Shown piece after piece: positions 1 to 9,716 of a stretch of 64,000 bases of DNA. Source of the stretch: Schizochytrium sp. CCTCC M209059. Lineage: Eukaryota; Sar; Bigyra; Thraustochytrida; Thraustochytriidae. The stretch's first letter is position 1, and each line of letters starts with the position of its first letter. Location of the stretch: contig KN805409.1 in NCBI GenBank assembly GCA_000818945.1, forward strand, positions 202,961 through 266,960, given 5' to 3'. A model generated the notes under the pieces. That model had not been told where the DNA came from and did no database searches. It saw only the letters and a program-made list of their open reading frames with translations. The translations under genes and the position numbers were made by a program.

Positions 1-2
1 TA

Positions 3-557
3 CAAGAAAGAAATGTATCTGCAGACGCTGAGGTCCAACGTGACGAGGATGATGAAGGATCATTCGCATCCGCGGAAAACCTTTCTGCTGCTGCGAAAAC
101 ACCTCTTGCTACTGGCAAACGCGAAGAAGGAAGGCTGGACTCTCGCTGCGAAATACATGATATCGACTCAACGCAGAGCGAGACACCAGATATCAATTCG
201 ACGCAGAGCGAAACACCAGATATCGACTTGACACAAAGCGAAGCACCAAATATCAGTTTAACGCAAAGTGCAACATCAAATGTCAAATCAAAGCAGAGCG
301 AAACACCAGATATCGACTCAACGCAGAGCGAAACCAAGTCGTATAAAAGTGAGAGTGATAACGTGCGTGAAGAAGAGAATGGCTCCAAGTCACAGGAAAA
401 GATCCACGAAGAAGACATTTCTCTATGCCTCGAGAACAAGAAGAATACTTTATGTTCTGAAGCAGACCCAGGTTTTATATCAAGAATCGATGCCGCCTCC
501 TGTGAACAGATAACGTCAATCGGAGGGGGCGAAAATGCACTTTGGGGCCTTGATTGA
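3..557 (+). CDS. C-terminal end of an unidentified acidic, Ser/Thr/Gln-rich repeat protein (5' end outside window)
   Basis: The frame is open from the left edge (codons begin at base 3) to a TGA at 555-557, giving at least 184 residues. There is no convincing start inside, so the N-terminus lies off the window. The first ~50 residues are polar and unremarkable. Residues ~53-112 are six copies of a decapeptide close to D-I-D-S-T-Q-S-E-T-P. The last ~70 residues are charged and end in W-G-L-D. No catalytic domain is visible and I do not recognise the family; low-complexity, probably disordered sequence is the fair description. The terminal 424 bp, stop codon included, are duplicated twice downstream, so this is the copy attached to the real gene body. 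An alternative reading from the ATG at 13 is in another frame and lacks the regular repeat periodicity. Confidence 0.6.
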   Translation, partial: QERNVSADAEVQRDEDDEGSFASAENLSAAAKTPLATGKREEGRLDSRCEIHDIDSTQSETPDINSTQSETPDIDLTQSEAPNISLTQSATSNVKSKQSETPDIDSTQSETKSYKSESDNVREEENGSKSQEKIHEEDISLCLENKKNTLCSEADPGFISRIDAASCEQITSIGGGENALWGLD

Positions 558-1428
558 GTGAGAATCCAAGCGTCACCGTCATGATATCGACGCAACGCAG
601 AGCGAGACACCAGATATCAATTCGACGCAGAGCGAAACACCAGATATCGACTTGACACAAAGCGAAGCACCAAATATCAGTTTAACGCAAAGTGCAACAT
701 CAAATGTCAAATCAAAGCAGAGCGAAACACCAGATATCGACTCAACGCAGAGCGAAACCAAGTCGTATAAAAGTGAGAGTGATAACGTGCGTGAAGAAGA
801 GAATGGCTCCAAGTCACAGGAAAAGATCCACGAAGAAGACATTTCTCTATGCCTCGAGAACAAGAAGAATACTTTATGTTCTGAAGCAGACCCAGGTTTT
901 ATATCAAGAATCGATGCCGCCTCCTGTGAACAGATAACGTCAATCGGAGGGAGCGAAGATGCACTTTGGGGCCTTGATTGAGTGAGAATCCAAGCGTCAC
1001 CGTCATGATATCGACGCAACGCAGAGCGAGACACCAGATATCAATTCGACGCAGAGCGAAACACCAGATATCGACTTGACACAAAGCGAAGCACCAAATA
1101 TCAGTTTAACGCAAAGTGCAACATCAAATGTCAAATCAAAGCAGAGCGAAACACCAGATATCGACTCAACGCATAGCGAAACCAAGTCGTATGAAAGTGA
1201 GAGTGATAACGTGCGTGAAGAAGAGAATGGCTCCAAGTCACAGGAAAAAATCCACGAAGAAGGCATTTCTCTATGCCTCGAGAACAAGGAGAATACTTTA
1301 TGTTCTGAAGCAGACCCGGGTTTTATATCAAGAATCGATGCCGCCTCCTGTGAACAGATAACGTCAATCGGAGGGAGCGAAGATGCACTTTGGGGCCTTG
1401 ATTGAGTGAGAATCCAAGCGTCACCGTC
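157..1428 (+). repeat. Three tandem 424-bp units (157-580, 581-1004, 1005-1428)
   Basis: The unit begins at an ATGATATCGAC motif and ends in CGTCACCGTC. Copy 1 contains the last ~400 bases of the upstream gene with its stop codon. Copies 2 and 3 repeat this almost base for base; copy 3 differs from the others at a handful of sites, and copies 2 and 3 share a change near the end (GGAGCGAAGATGC) that copy 1 lacks. The unit is 3n+1 long, so each copy lies in a different frame. Copy 2's frame is closed upstream by a TGA at 559-561. Copies 2 and 3 are therefore most simply non-coding tail duplicates, although each keeps a 109-codon ORF. After 1428 the DNA is unique, AT/CT-rich sequence to the next gene. 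Confidence 0.9.
159..338 (+). repeat. Six 30-bp coding minisatellite units (decapeptide repeat)
   Basis: Six consecutive 30-bp units each encode a variant of D-I-D-S-T-Q-S-E-T-P. Units 3-5 are the most diverged (for example N-I-S-L-T-Q-S-A-T-S). Because 30 is a multiple of three, the units keep the reading frame. The block is carried inside every copy of the larger 424-bp repeat. Confidence 0.85.
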
Positions 1429-1688
1429 ACCCTTGGGCCGCAAGTGAAGCGTCCAACAAATCTAAAAAAGAAGCAATAAAAAGAGTATGTATGTCATGGG
1501 GAATCATTCGCCAATCCTTTTCTTTCTTTCCTTTCTTACGCTCTGTCATTTTTGTTCGCTTGGTTTTTTGTGTCGTTTTGTTCCATGTTGACTGTGAGTA
1601 CGAAAGGTCCTAGCTTGGCCTGGCCTGGCCTGGCTCGACTTTCTTGGCTCGGCTCAGCACGGCTCAAGTCCGAGAAGAGTGTCACTGC

Positions 1689-3153
1689 TTACTCGGCCGC
1701 AAAGGCCTCCTCGCGCGTCGGCCACTTGGGCCACGGCTGGGTGTCGGCAGGATCGACGACGACCTGGTGGTAAAAGACGGTCTTTGAGGTGAACCAGCTC
1801 GAAGAGTTATCCCACTTGAGCGTGTAAACGCCAGCCTCCTTGGCAGTGAAGCGGTCCTGGTAAGGCTCCGTCTTGAGCGAGCAAGAGTGCGACGCAGCAG
1901 GAACAGGAAAGGATCCATCGGGGCCCTGGATGGAGAATGAAATGTCATAGTCCTCAAGAACCCATTCAAAGACAAGCTCAGAGCCCGCGGGGACCTCGAT
2001 GGTGGTCTGGAAGCTCGTCCCCTTGTCAACCGTGGCGGACAGGACCTCAAAGCCGTTGAGTTCAGTGTTCTTGTCGAAAAAGTGCGTAATGATGTCACGC
2101 TGCTTGAGTGCGTAGTCCCGGACGCGCTTGACATTGAGACCCTGTTGAGGTCCAACAAGGTTGACGGCCCACTTGGGAATCGCGCCCTTGATGTTGATCT
2201 GGAGCAGGTAGGTGAGGTCGATGCTCATGGCGTTCTTGCCCACGGGCTTCTTCGGGTCAGAGCCCTCGGTGTTCTTCCAAAAGTAGCCGGTCATGCCCAT
2301 GTGTCCGCGCACGATGCTGTGCGACTCCTCGAGGTTCTTGACCTTTTCGGAGATTTTGGGGATGCTCATGCACATGGAAACACCGTAGCCGTTCTCGGCC
2401 CAGCACGTGTACTCGCAAAAGACAAAGTCGCGGTTGTAGAGCGGGAAGGGAAGCATCCACGCGCCCCACTTGACCGAGTACAAGGGAAGGTTCAGGTTCT
2501 CAGGGCGCACGGTCTTGCCGCCGTAGCGTTCGTAGTCCTTGGGGATCACATGGAGAACATCGCCGTCGCCGAACATGGGGTCCAGCATGGTGAAGATGCG
2601 CTTGAACTCGCCGCGTGTGCAGGTGACGGCCGCGTTCATCATGAGGTCGGCCGGGATGGGGATCTGGACCTGCGAGAGGACCATCTGGACCTTTTCGCCC
2701 TCGGAGTCCTCCTTGTCGCCCAGAAAGACCTTGATACCATCGCTTTCGGTGGCCATGCGCATGCCATGGTCCTCCGGGGGCGAGGTCACGACGCGAAGAG
2801 CCTCTTCGAGGTTCTTGTTCATGAATTCCTTGATGTACTCCTCCTCCTGATTAGACAGCGCGGCGAGGTCGCTAAAGAAGTCGTCCGGCAGAGGCAGGGT
2901 TCCAGCCTGCGCGATGTGGTCTTTGCGCTGGGTGGTGGTGAAGCTCAGTGTGCGGGGCCACGAGGCACCGCCCACCTTTTCAAGGATGTCCTCGAACGAG
3001 AGCCCTTCCAGGGGCTCCTGGTTCACAGCGACGAGGAGGTGACCGGACTTGATGCGGTCGTTTTCGCTCGACACCACGAAGGCGTTCAGGCCGTCGTCAC
3101 TACTTTCGAGGTTGATGCCCATCGGGCCTTCCTGCTTAAACTCCACATCGTAG
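1689..3153 (-). CDS. PDZ-START-GOLD domain protein (probable lipid-binding/trafficking protein), 5' exon unresolved
   Basis: The domains, in order over ~490 residues, are: a PDZ domain (residues ~8-82, G-P-M-G-I-N-L as its carboxylate-binding loop); a START-type lipid-binding domain (~115-370, with L-Y-N-R-D-F and a G-x-x-M-T-G-Y-F-W stretch); and a C-terminal GOLD-like beta-sandwich (~385-480) that starts at the V-P-A-G-S segment. START domains bind a single lipid and GOLD domains occur in membrane-trafficking proteins, so a membrane-peripheral lipid sensor or transfer role is likely. No signal peptide or membrane segment is seen. The open frame runs to 3176 only if a TTG start is accepted. 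The first in-frame ATG (3122) would cut into the first PDZ strand. A pyrimidine-containing CAACAG at 3159-3154 looks like a splice acceptor, so I begin the coding exon at 3153 and assume an unlocated short upstream exon. Confidence 0.8.
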
Positions 3154-4515
3154 CTGTTGACAGCAATCAATCGCAAAGGGGTCAGTCAGTCAGGCCTTCA
3201 ATCCATTTTTCGTTCTCTGGAACCCGCGACACTCGATGGCCCTCCGCTCCCCTTATCTCCATCTCTCTACCTCTCCCGTCTCTCCCTGCCTCTGCCTCTG
3301 CCTCTGCCTCTGCGCTCGCGCTCGTGCGTCGCGTCGCGTCGCGAGATCGCGCCAGCCAAGGCAAGGCCTCGTTCTTGACTTCTTCCTTCCTCTATTCTCC
3401 CTTCCTCGTGCCACCTGTCCCGCGACATAGCACACAAGGCACGCCTTCTTTGCTTTGCCTTGCTTTGCACGCGTGCACGCACGCACGCACGCACCCTCGC
3501 ACGCACGCACAACTTGCTCGCTCGCTCGCCTCGCCTCGCCTTTCCGCACGCGCGCGCTGCCCGGCTCCGCTGCGGCGCCTCCGCCTTCTCGCACGCGCGG
3601 GCGCGGCGCGACACGGCGCGACACGGCGCGGCGCGGCACGTCGCGAGGTCGCCGTCCTGTGCACATCTATCTATCCGTCCATCATCCATCCATCCATCTC
3701 CTCCCGCCTCGCGCCGCCTCGCGCCGCCTCGCGGCCGCGCGGCCGCGCCCGCCCAACGTACAGCGAGTCCTCGCCGAAGGCCGCCATCGCGCCGCCCTCG
3801 CGCGCGGTCGGTGTCCGCGCCGCCGCTGCTCGCGCCTGCCTCGCCTCGCCTGCCTCGCCTCTCTAGCGGCGGTCGAGCGGGCGATCGATGCGGGTCTGCT
3901 GCGCCTCCGAGCGCCGCGCGGGGCAAAGTGCACTTGGCGGGCGCGGCTGCAAGTGGGCTATACCGGGAAAGTGCACTTGCGGCGGCGCGCGGTTCTGTTG
4001 TAGGGAGCGAACACCGTGCCGTCTGGCGATGGGGCAGCGCCGTGCGACTTGGACCACGATTTGCAGATTCCTCGCGGCGCGCATCGCAGCCGCGGCCCGC
4101 CTTTTCGCGTGAGTGAACTCGTGCGAGCGCCCGCCGCAGCGAGTTCGCGCGGCCCTGTCTTGGATGTCGCGTCGCATCTGGCGCGGAGACACGCGCGTCG
4201 CGAACGACGAAACAAAGGCCAGGAGCGCCTGCCTCTGCTTGCTTACTTACTCCGAGTCGCCTGCTTTCCTGCTTTCCTGCTTTCCTGCTTTCCTGCTTTC
4301 CTGCAGAAAAGGAGGAGAGGGGAGAGAAGGCGGCAGCAGCAGGAGGAGCGCAGAGCGCGCCATCCAGAGCGACTTCTCCGAGTCCTCGCGGCGGCAGCGG
4401 GCGCGGCGGCGGCGGCGGCGGAGGGCGGAGACGAGCTCCCAGCGCGCGTGTTGGCGCGTGCGCGTTCGTGCGCGCGCGCGTGCGGCCGGAGGCGGCGGGG
4501 ATCGCGGACGGCACC
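3154..4515. other. Intergenic, divergent promoter region between the PDZ-START-GOLD and mL45-like genes
   Basis: Very GC-rich sequence with short GCAC/GCTC tetranucleotide runs (about 3470-3540) and CCATC runs near 3675-3705. It must hold the missing first exon of the minus-strand gene and the leader of the plus-strand gene. Overlapping ORFs on both strands lack domain content and look like GC-driven artefacts. Confidence 0.5.
4261..4304 (+). repeat. CTGCTTTC octanucleotide array ending in CTGCAG
   Basis: Five and a half perfect copies of an 8-bp pyrimidine-rich unit, ending in CTGCAG and then purines. On the plus strand this has the form of a polypyrimidine tract plus splice acceptor about 210 bp upstream of the mL45-like start. 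It could mark a 5'UTR intron, but no paired donor was established. Confidence 0.7.
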
Positions 4516-5499
4516 ATGCAGCAGCACCTGCGGCAGGCAGTGGCGCGGAGCGCGGGCGCCCTGGGCCCGGGCCTGGGCGCCGCGCGGCGCGTGCTCTCGA
4601 CGACGACGACCCTGCCCGGCCAGCAGCCGACCGTGGCGCAGGTGCGGAAAATGCGATGCACCGAGATCCTCATGGACAGGTACCAGCCGGAGGTCCGCGA
4701 GGGAAACGAGGAGCTCTCGCTCATGAGCCGCGGTGGTCGCGCGCAGAAGCGCTTCCAGTTTGGGAGCATGACCAAGTCGTTCCGGGCCAAGAGCCTAGTG
4801 ACGCGCAGCGTCAAGGACTACACAGAGCAGGCCTTTATTGCGGAGACGCAGCTCGTTTTCCAGGAGTTCAACGCCGCGCTGGCCACGGGCGCCTTTGTCG
4901 ACATGCGCGACGTCGCCACCGAGTTCATGCAGGAGCGTCTGCAGCGCAACATGGACTACGATTCTCTCGTAGACTCCAGTAGACTCTCTCGCATCGTTAG
5001 CTTCCTCGAACCCCCAGAGCTCCTTCAGGCGCGCACCGTCAGCATGCATCAGCAGGTTCGCGACCTCGTCTTTGCGCAGTTTACCGTCCGCTACGTCACC
5101 GAGAACCGCCGTGTGTCCTCGTCGGAGCTGTCTCGGGCTACCGGCGGCCCATCGCGCCGTGGCGTTCCCCGCCCCAAGAAGATGAACCAATTCACTGCGG
5201 CCCAGCGGCGAAGGACCGATCGTCCCACCACGACGCGCGAGCCCGCACGCTGGGCTGTTGCCTTTGACGAAAAGGGTGAGTACTATTACAACACCGTCAC
5301 CAAGCAGACGCGCTGGGACCGGCCAAGTAACTTTCTCATTTCACCCACGTATGCGCTCTGCGAGAACGGCACGCTTGGCGCGACGGGTCGCGTCTTGTCC
5401 GAGGACCCGGAGACGGGCCTCGACAAGGTCCAGGTCGACGTCGTTTTTGAGCGTCCGCTCTTCAATCTTTCTGTGCCATGGCGCGTCGCCTTCTTCTAG
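4516..5499 (+). CDS. Mitochondrial Tim44/mL45-like domain protein with an inserted WW domain
   Basis: A protein of 327 residues. I chose the ATG at 4516, which has a purine at -3 and is followed by an Arg/Ala-rich, acid-poor leader ending near R-R-V-L-S-T-T-T-T, typical of a mitochondrial presequence. The 48-bp upstream extension (4468) adds only GC-biased residues. Residues ~95-215 and the C-terminal V-V-F-E-R-P...P-W-R-V fit the Tim44-like fold of large-subunit mitoribosomal protein mL45, which contacts membrane or import machinery. Between the fold's first part and its last strands lies a WW domain (residues ~245-273; two Trp about 23 apart, with Y-Y-Y-N between them and a following Pro), not part of the mL45 family as I know it. 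A role in the mitoribosome or inner-membrane tethering is inferred from the family; the WW partner is unknown. Confidence 0.75.
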   Translation: MQQHLRQAVARSAGALGPGLGAARRVLSTTTTLPGQQPTVAQVRKMRCTEILMDRYQPEVREGNEELSLMSRGGRAQKRFQFGSMTKSFRAKSLVTRSVKDYTEQAFIAETQLVFQEFNAALATGAFVDMRDVATEFMQERLQRNMDYDSLVDSSRLSRIVSFLEPPELLQARTVSMHQQVRDLVFAQFTVRYVTENRRVSSSELSRATGGPSRRGVPRPKKMNQFTAAQRRRTDRPTTTREPARWAVAFDEKGEYYYNTVTKQTRWDRPSNFLISPTYALCENGTLGATGRVLSEDPETGLDKVQVDVVFERPLFNLSVPWRVAFF

Positions 5500-6480
5500 A
5501 AGGCAATTAAAAAACGTAGATGAACTTTGACACGACGACGGCACTATAGAGCAATGACTTGGTTCGTAGTCTTGATGTGGGATGATTATGAGAGGAAAAC
5601 GGAAAAGAAAAAAGGAAGCTTCACAGTCAGCTTGGGAGTCTGATGGCTTTGCTTGGAAACCTCGTTCTCAGGGCACCTTGTTCGATGGAGAGCAAGGAAA
5701 AGTGGTTGGTCTATTCGCACTCGCCGAAAATATGACAAAAGACTGTGCCAGAGAGACGCCACGATACCAAGTCTGCAACCGTAAAAGGAGATCTTGGAAT
5801 GGCGCGCCGATGACGCTTGTGAGAGACGACGTCGTCTTGGCCGCGAATTATTTCAAGTCTGTAATCGCGGAAAGAATCTTGTTCTTGCGTGTCGCGGACG
5901 CTGTTCGGAGGTTTCATCAATGAAACACCGTCGTTCCAAGTCTGCAGTCTTTCTTTGATGAGTTGTTGCGGCTGCTTGTGCCTAGTCCTCCCATCTGCAT
6001 GTCAAGCCTGGAAATCTTCTTGAAAAAGGTTTAAGTTTCTTTCCTTTCACCTTGCTGTCAGCCGGATTTTATTGCATGATGTTCGTCGCACCTACGCAGT
6101 GTGCATTCAATTGCCTCTCATCTTGTCACAATCGGCCTTTCTTATTTTGGTGGGTTTCAGTATATAATTTGGGCTGACAGAGCAGAGCAGACGCGCCAAG
6201 TAAAGGAGTAGACAATCAGGAGTCAGAAATAAAATGTTGACAAATACTAGAAATGTACTCGCTGACGAATACTAAAAAAAGTACTCGCTGACGAATACTA
6301 GAAAAAAGTACTTGCTGACGAATACTAAAAAAAAAGTACTCGCTGACGAACACCGAAATAGTACTCGCACGTGTGTAGGTAAGGTAGTCCACCGTAAATA
6401 TGACACAAAAGGGCGCCAGACTGTGTGTACGCGCACCAAGCTCGCTCGCTCGCTCATCCTCCAATGGCCTCCCTCTGTCG
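5500..6480. other. Intergenic, convergent 3' regions
   Basis: Lies between the ends of the mL45-like (+) and bZIP (-) genes. It holds the 27-bp tandem repeat at 6255-6371 and a TATATAA at about 6160. A 113-codon ORF at 5582-5923 has no recognisable domain and is not called. Confidence 0.5.
6255..6371. repeat. Tandem ~25-28 bp repeat (GTACTCGCTGACGAATACTA + A-tract)
   Basis: Four full units begin at 6255, 6281, 6308 and 6336, with partial units before 6255 and at 6361. Length differences come from the A-tract (6-9 As) that ends each unit. It sits just beyond the 3' end of the bZIP gene. Confidence 0.9.
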
Positions 6481-7877
6481 TCAGGAGCTTGTGGCGGCGC
6501 GCCGCTGTCGCTTATTGGAGGCAGTGTCGTTACCGCCGCCGAATTTTTCTGGGAGCTCGGCAATGCGCTCCATGAGCCGCCGTTCCAACTCTGCAATCTT
6601 GGACTCTAGCCTGGTGATGCTGCTCGAGCCGGGCCCAGCCATCTGCTTGAGCAAAGAGGACGCCATCGGATAGGCCGCAGCATCATGGCCCCCGGCTTGC
6701 AGATTAAAGAGATCAAAAAGCGCCTGAGTCTGCCCCGGAGGAAGTCCGGAAGGCCCCTGCAGAGGCGAGGGGGCGTGCGCTGGCGCTGTTAGACCTGTCG
6801 AAGCCGCGAGTACAGGCGAGTTGTTGGTTGGCGCGCCGGCCCCGACCGGCACGTTCGAGGGGCTCAGCACGAGTGGAGACTTGATGCTTTGAGGCGGAAC
6901 AAATGTCTTGTTGCTATTGTTGTTGTTGTTGCTTGAAGCGTGACCTGGACCCGCGGCATCACCGTTCGTCGCGGACCCTGTGCACTCGACACCGCGACCA
7001 TTGCCCATGCCATTTTCTCTCTGATTCATGGCAGCAGCCGCCGCAGCCACTACAGCCGATGCAGCAGTATGGTTGTGACTGTGACTGTGATTGTGATTGA
7101 GCCCGTCTCGTCCAGCTTCGGACGCCGCTGTTGCTGCTGCTGCCGCTGCTGCTGCCGTCGTCAAAGGCTCCGATGAAGCACCTTGTCGCTGCTGAAGATT
7201 TTGCACGTCGCCAAAGGCATTGTTGGATTGCGCTTGCTGTTGCTGTTGCTGTGGGTGTCGTATTGCCTGCATTCCGCTCGAAGAGGCTGCGAGAAGAGGC
7301 GATGATGCTTGTTGCGGAGAGAGCGCGAGGCCCGAGGACATCCCCGTGCCATGCACGACTGCGTTTGGGGGACCTGGCGGCTGCGGGCCCGATGCTTGTA
7401 GTTGATGATGCAGCGACGAAGAAGTCATATCGACGGATTGCGACTGGTACGCAGGTCCGTCAACAGATCGACTTGACGATGCATCGTTATCCGACTGATT
7501 GCGGTCTTCTTCCTCCCATGCCGCAAGCAAACAGTCAATGTCGTGGAGCGCAGGAAATTCGCGCAAGCCAACGTCCTTTGCATGGCAGAATTTGCGTACC
7601 TCTGTAAGCAGGCGTTGGGCCTCCACGTTTTCCCTTTTCAGCGTGGCGATCTCTTCGCGCATGCGCTTGAGCTCCTCCTTCCTCTTTGCGCGGAACCGTC
7701 GCGCGGCTTGGCTGTTTTGTAGTTTGCGGCGGTTGTACGAGCAGTCGGCCGTCTCGGCGCCCGTGGCGCCTCCTCCCGTGGACACTGTGCCCGCTCCCTG
7801 GCTTCGCGCGCGGGAGGCAGGCACGGGGCTCGCATCGATGTCGGCTACGATTTTGTCGGTCTCTGCGCGCGTTGTCA

Positions 7878-7918
<41 letters not shown>

Positions 7919-8034
7919 TGCTGTAGCGGGAGGCCGAGGCCAAGGCCGGCGAGCGCGCGCGCGTCGAGCCAGCCGCTCTCAGAATCGCGGCGGTAGTACT
8001 CACTCTTCTCTCTGCGCAGGGGCCTCCCAGCCAT
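6481..8034 (-). CDS. bZIP transcription factor with polyglutamine tract
   Basis: A protein of 517 residues from the ATG at 8034; the frame stays open further upstream but without another ATG. Residues 38-52 are 15 consecutive Gln, mostly from a CAG array. The basic region (residues ~98-120) contains N-S-Q-A-A-R-R-F-R, the N-x2-A-A-R-x-x-R DNA-contact signature of bZIP proteins. It is followed by a short leucine-zipper-like heptad region (~121-145). The remainder is Ser/Gln/Ala/Asn-rich, probably activation-type disordered sequence. Near the C-terminus are a second predicted helix (R-L-E-S-K-I-A-E-L-E-R-R-L) and a basic N-K-R-Q-R-R patch that could be a nuclear signal. It should dimerise and bind DNA in the nucleus; targets are unknown. 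A GTGAGT motif just inside the chosen start (minus strand, about 8002) could be a splice donor, so translation may instead start at the ATG at 7878 directly after the Gln tract. Confidence 0.8.
7879..7923 (-). repeat. CAG/CAA trinucleotide array encoding Q15
   Basis: Fifteen glutamine codons in the bZIP frame, nearly all CAG with one CAA interruption. Uninterrupted CAG runs tend to be length-polymorphic. Confidence 0.9.
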
Positions 8035-8996
8035 CCGCGGCGATCCGCTGCAGGCCCAGGAACACGAAGCTGGCCACCAGGCCCAGCAGCACGTGCAGGA
8101 CCACGCCCCTGCCGCTGCTCTCCGCGCCCTGCTGCTCTTGTCGCGAAATTTTGGCGGCCCTGGTCGTTGTCCTCCTCCTCGTCCTCCTCTTCGTCCAAGA
8201 ACCCGCCAATCAATGAACCAAACGATCCGATCGACCAATCAATCAACCAGCCCGGCCAAGACACCTCTCTCTCTCTCTCCGCTCGCCGCACGAGCACCTG
8301 CCGCCGCCCGCCCGCCCGTCCGTCTGCCGCGCTCACGCTCTTCGCCCGCGCGAGGCGCTCAGAGCATGGCGCCGCTGCTCCTGCGCTCGCTCTCCAAGCG
8401 GGTCTGCGCTCTCGGCGCCGGTTCGTTACGCGCGATGCGATGTATCTTTCGCGCCGTCCTCGCTCGCTCGCGCGGAGCAGAGCAGAGCGGAGCGGAGCAG
8501 AGCCAGGCCAAGCGGAGCAAGCAAGCAAGCAAGCAAGCACGCAAGCACGCAAAGCGCCGGCGCTGCCCGACGCGGTCTGCCCGGCCGCGCTGGGCTCGCG
8601 CGGCTCGAGGAAGCGCGGCTCGGGCGGCGGCGGGAGGGCGAGGCCTCGGCGGCGCTTGCGTCGGGCGCGCATGGCATGGCGTGGCCTGATGACGCGAGGC
8701 CGCACGCCCGCCGCCGCCCACGACGCAAGCGGCAGGCGCACCGCCCGGCGGGGCGGCGGGGATGGGACGGGCCGGGAGATGGGATGAGATGAGGTTTCAA
8801 AATCCGGGCGTATCCATCCCATCCGGCGAGCTCCACGCGTCCAAGCGAGCTCGAGCCTAGCTGCGCTGCGCGTGCGGGTGCCGCGCTCTCCGCTCGGCCC
8901 TCTCCGTTCGGAGACGAGCCGAGCCGAGCCGAGCCGAGCCCCGCGTCTCGGCCGGAGGCTTCGCTCGCTCGCTCGCTCGCTCGCCTCGACTCCCCT

Positions 8997-9006
8997 NNNN
9001 NNNNNN
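8997..9006. other. Assembly gap (10 N)
   Basis: Ten consecutive N characters flanked by GCTC-rich simple sequence, as expected where short-read assembly breaks on low-complexity DNA. The true missing length is unknown. Confidence 0.99.
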
Positions 9007-9667
9007 TGCCTGCCCCTCTCGCGCCCTCGGCAGGCGCGACGCGACGCGCACGACGTCGCCGCTCGCTGCCGCCTCGAGCGCGCGGTCCGGCGGCCGCCGC
9101 AAGATGACGAAGAAGTCCTCGTCGTCGATCGTGAGCAGTAAGGAAGAAGCAACAGCCAACCTCGGCAACCTGCCAGAAACCTGCCCTGCTTGCGCGACAG
9201 CGACTGCGAGGCGGTCTTGGAAGCCGCGCCGGAGGCGAGCTCGATAGATAGCTAGCTACGTACGTATACCTGCAGCAGCAAATGCACCGCGGCCACCTTG
9301 CCTTCCTTCCGTGTCCGTTGTCGCCGCTCGGCGCGCACGTCGCGGTGCACCTCCGCGTGCGCAAAGGCTGGCAAGCTACGACGGCATCCGGGAATCCTAT
9401 CGACCCAACATTTCCATCGCTGCCATGGTCGACCGCGAGGACGGGGACGAGGAGCGCGATGATGATGCTCTCTCCTCGCTCGGCTTCGTCGCATTCATCG
9501 CAAGCATCGCAAGCATCGCGCGATTCCCATTACTACACAGTCCGTGCCCGCAGCAGGCGACGATCCAGCGATCGCATCGACGTCGCAGATTGGTCGATGA
9601 CGAGGCGTCCGTCTGCGTGTCGCAGGCGCAGGCGCATCATGTTCGCGCTCGCGTCGATCCTTCTTCG

Positions 9668-9670
<3 letters not shown>

Positions 9671-9703
<33 letters not shown>

Positions 9704-9716
9704 GCCGCCGCCGCTC
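9671..9716 (+). repeat. GCT/GCC trinucleotide array
   Basis: About fifteen triplets, GCT-rich then GCC-rich. In one open frame it reads as poly-alanine, in others as poly-Leu or poly-Cys; whether any frame is translated is unresolved. Confidence 0.85.

Noticed and set aside
581..1405. Two extra 109-codon protein genes in repeat copies 2 and 3
   Set aside because: They are duplicates of the upstream gene's tail; each ORF begins at an internal ATG within the decapeptide repeat and copy 2's frame is closed just upstream by a stop.
2082..3866. 594-codon plus-strand ORF over the PDZ-START-GOLD gene
   Set aside because: It mirrors the real minus-strand gene; its translation has no domain and runs on into simple sequence. 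GC-rich third positions remove stops from the opposite strand.
3267..4814. 515-codon minus-strand ORF upstream of the PDZ-START-GOLD gene
   Set aside because: Overlaps the supported mL45-like gene and consists mostly of Arg/Ala/Pro from GC-rich simple DNA. It may hide the missing first exon but is not itself a gene.
5582..5923. 113-codon plus-strand ORF downstream of the mL45-like gene
   Set aside because: Short, no domain, located in a convergent 3' region with an equally open opposite strand.
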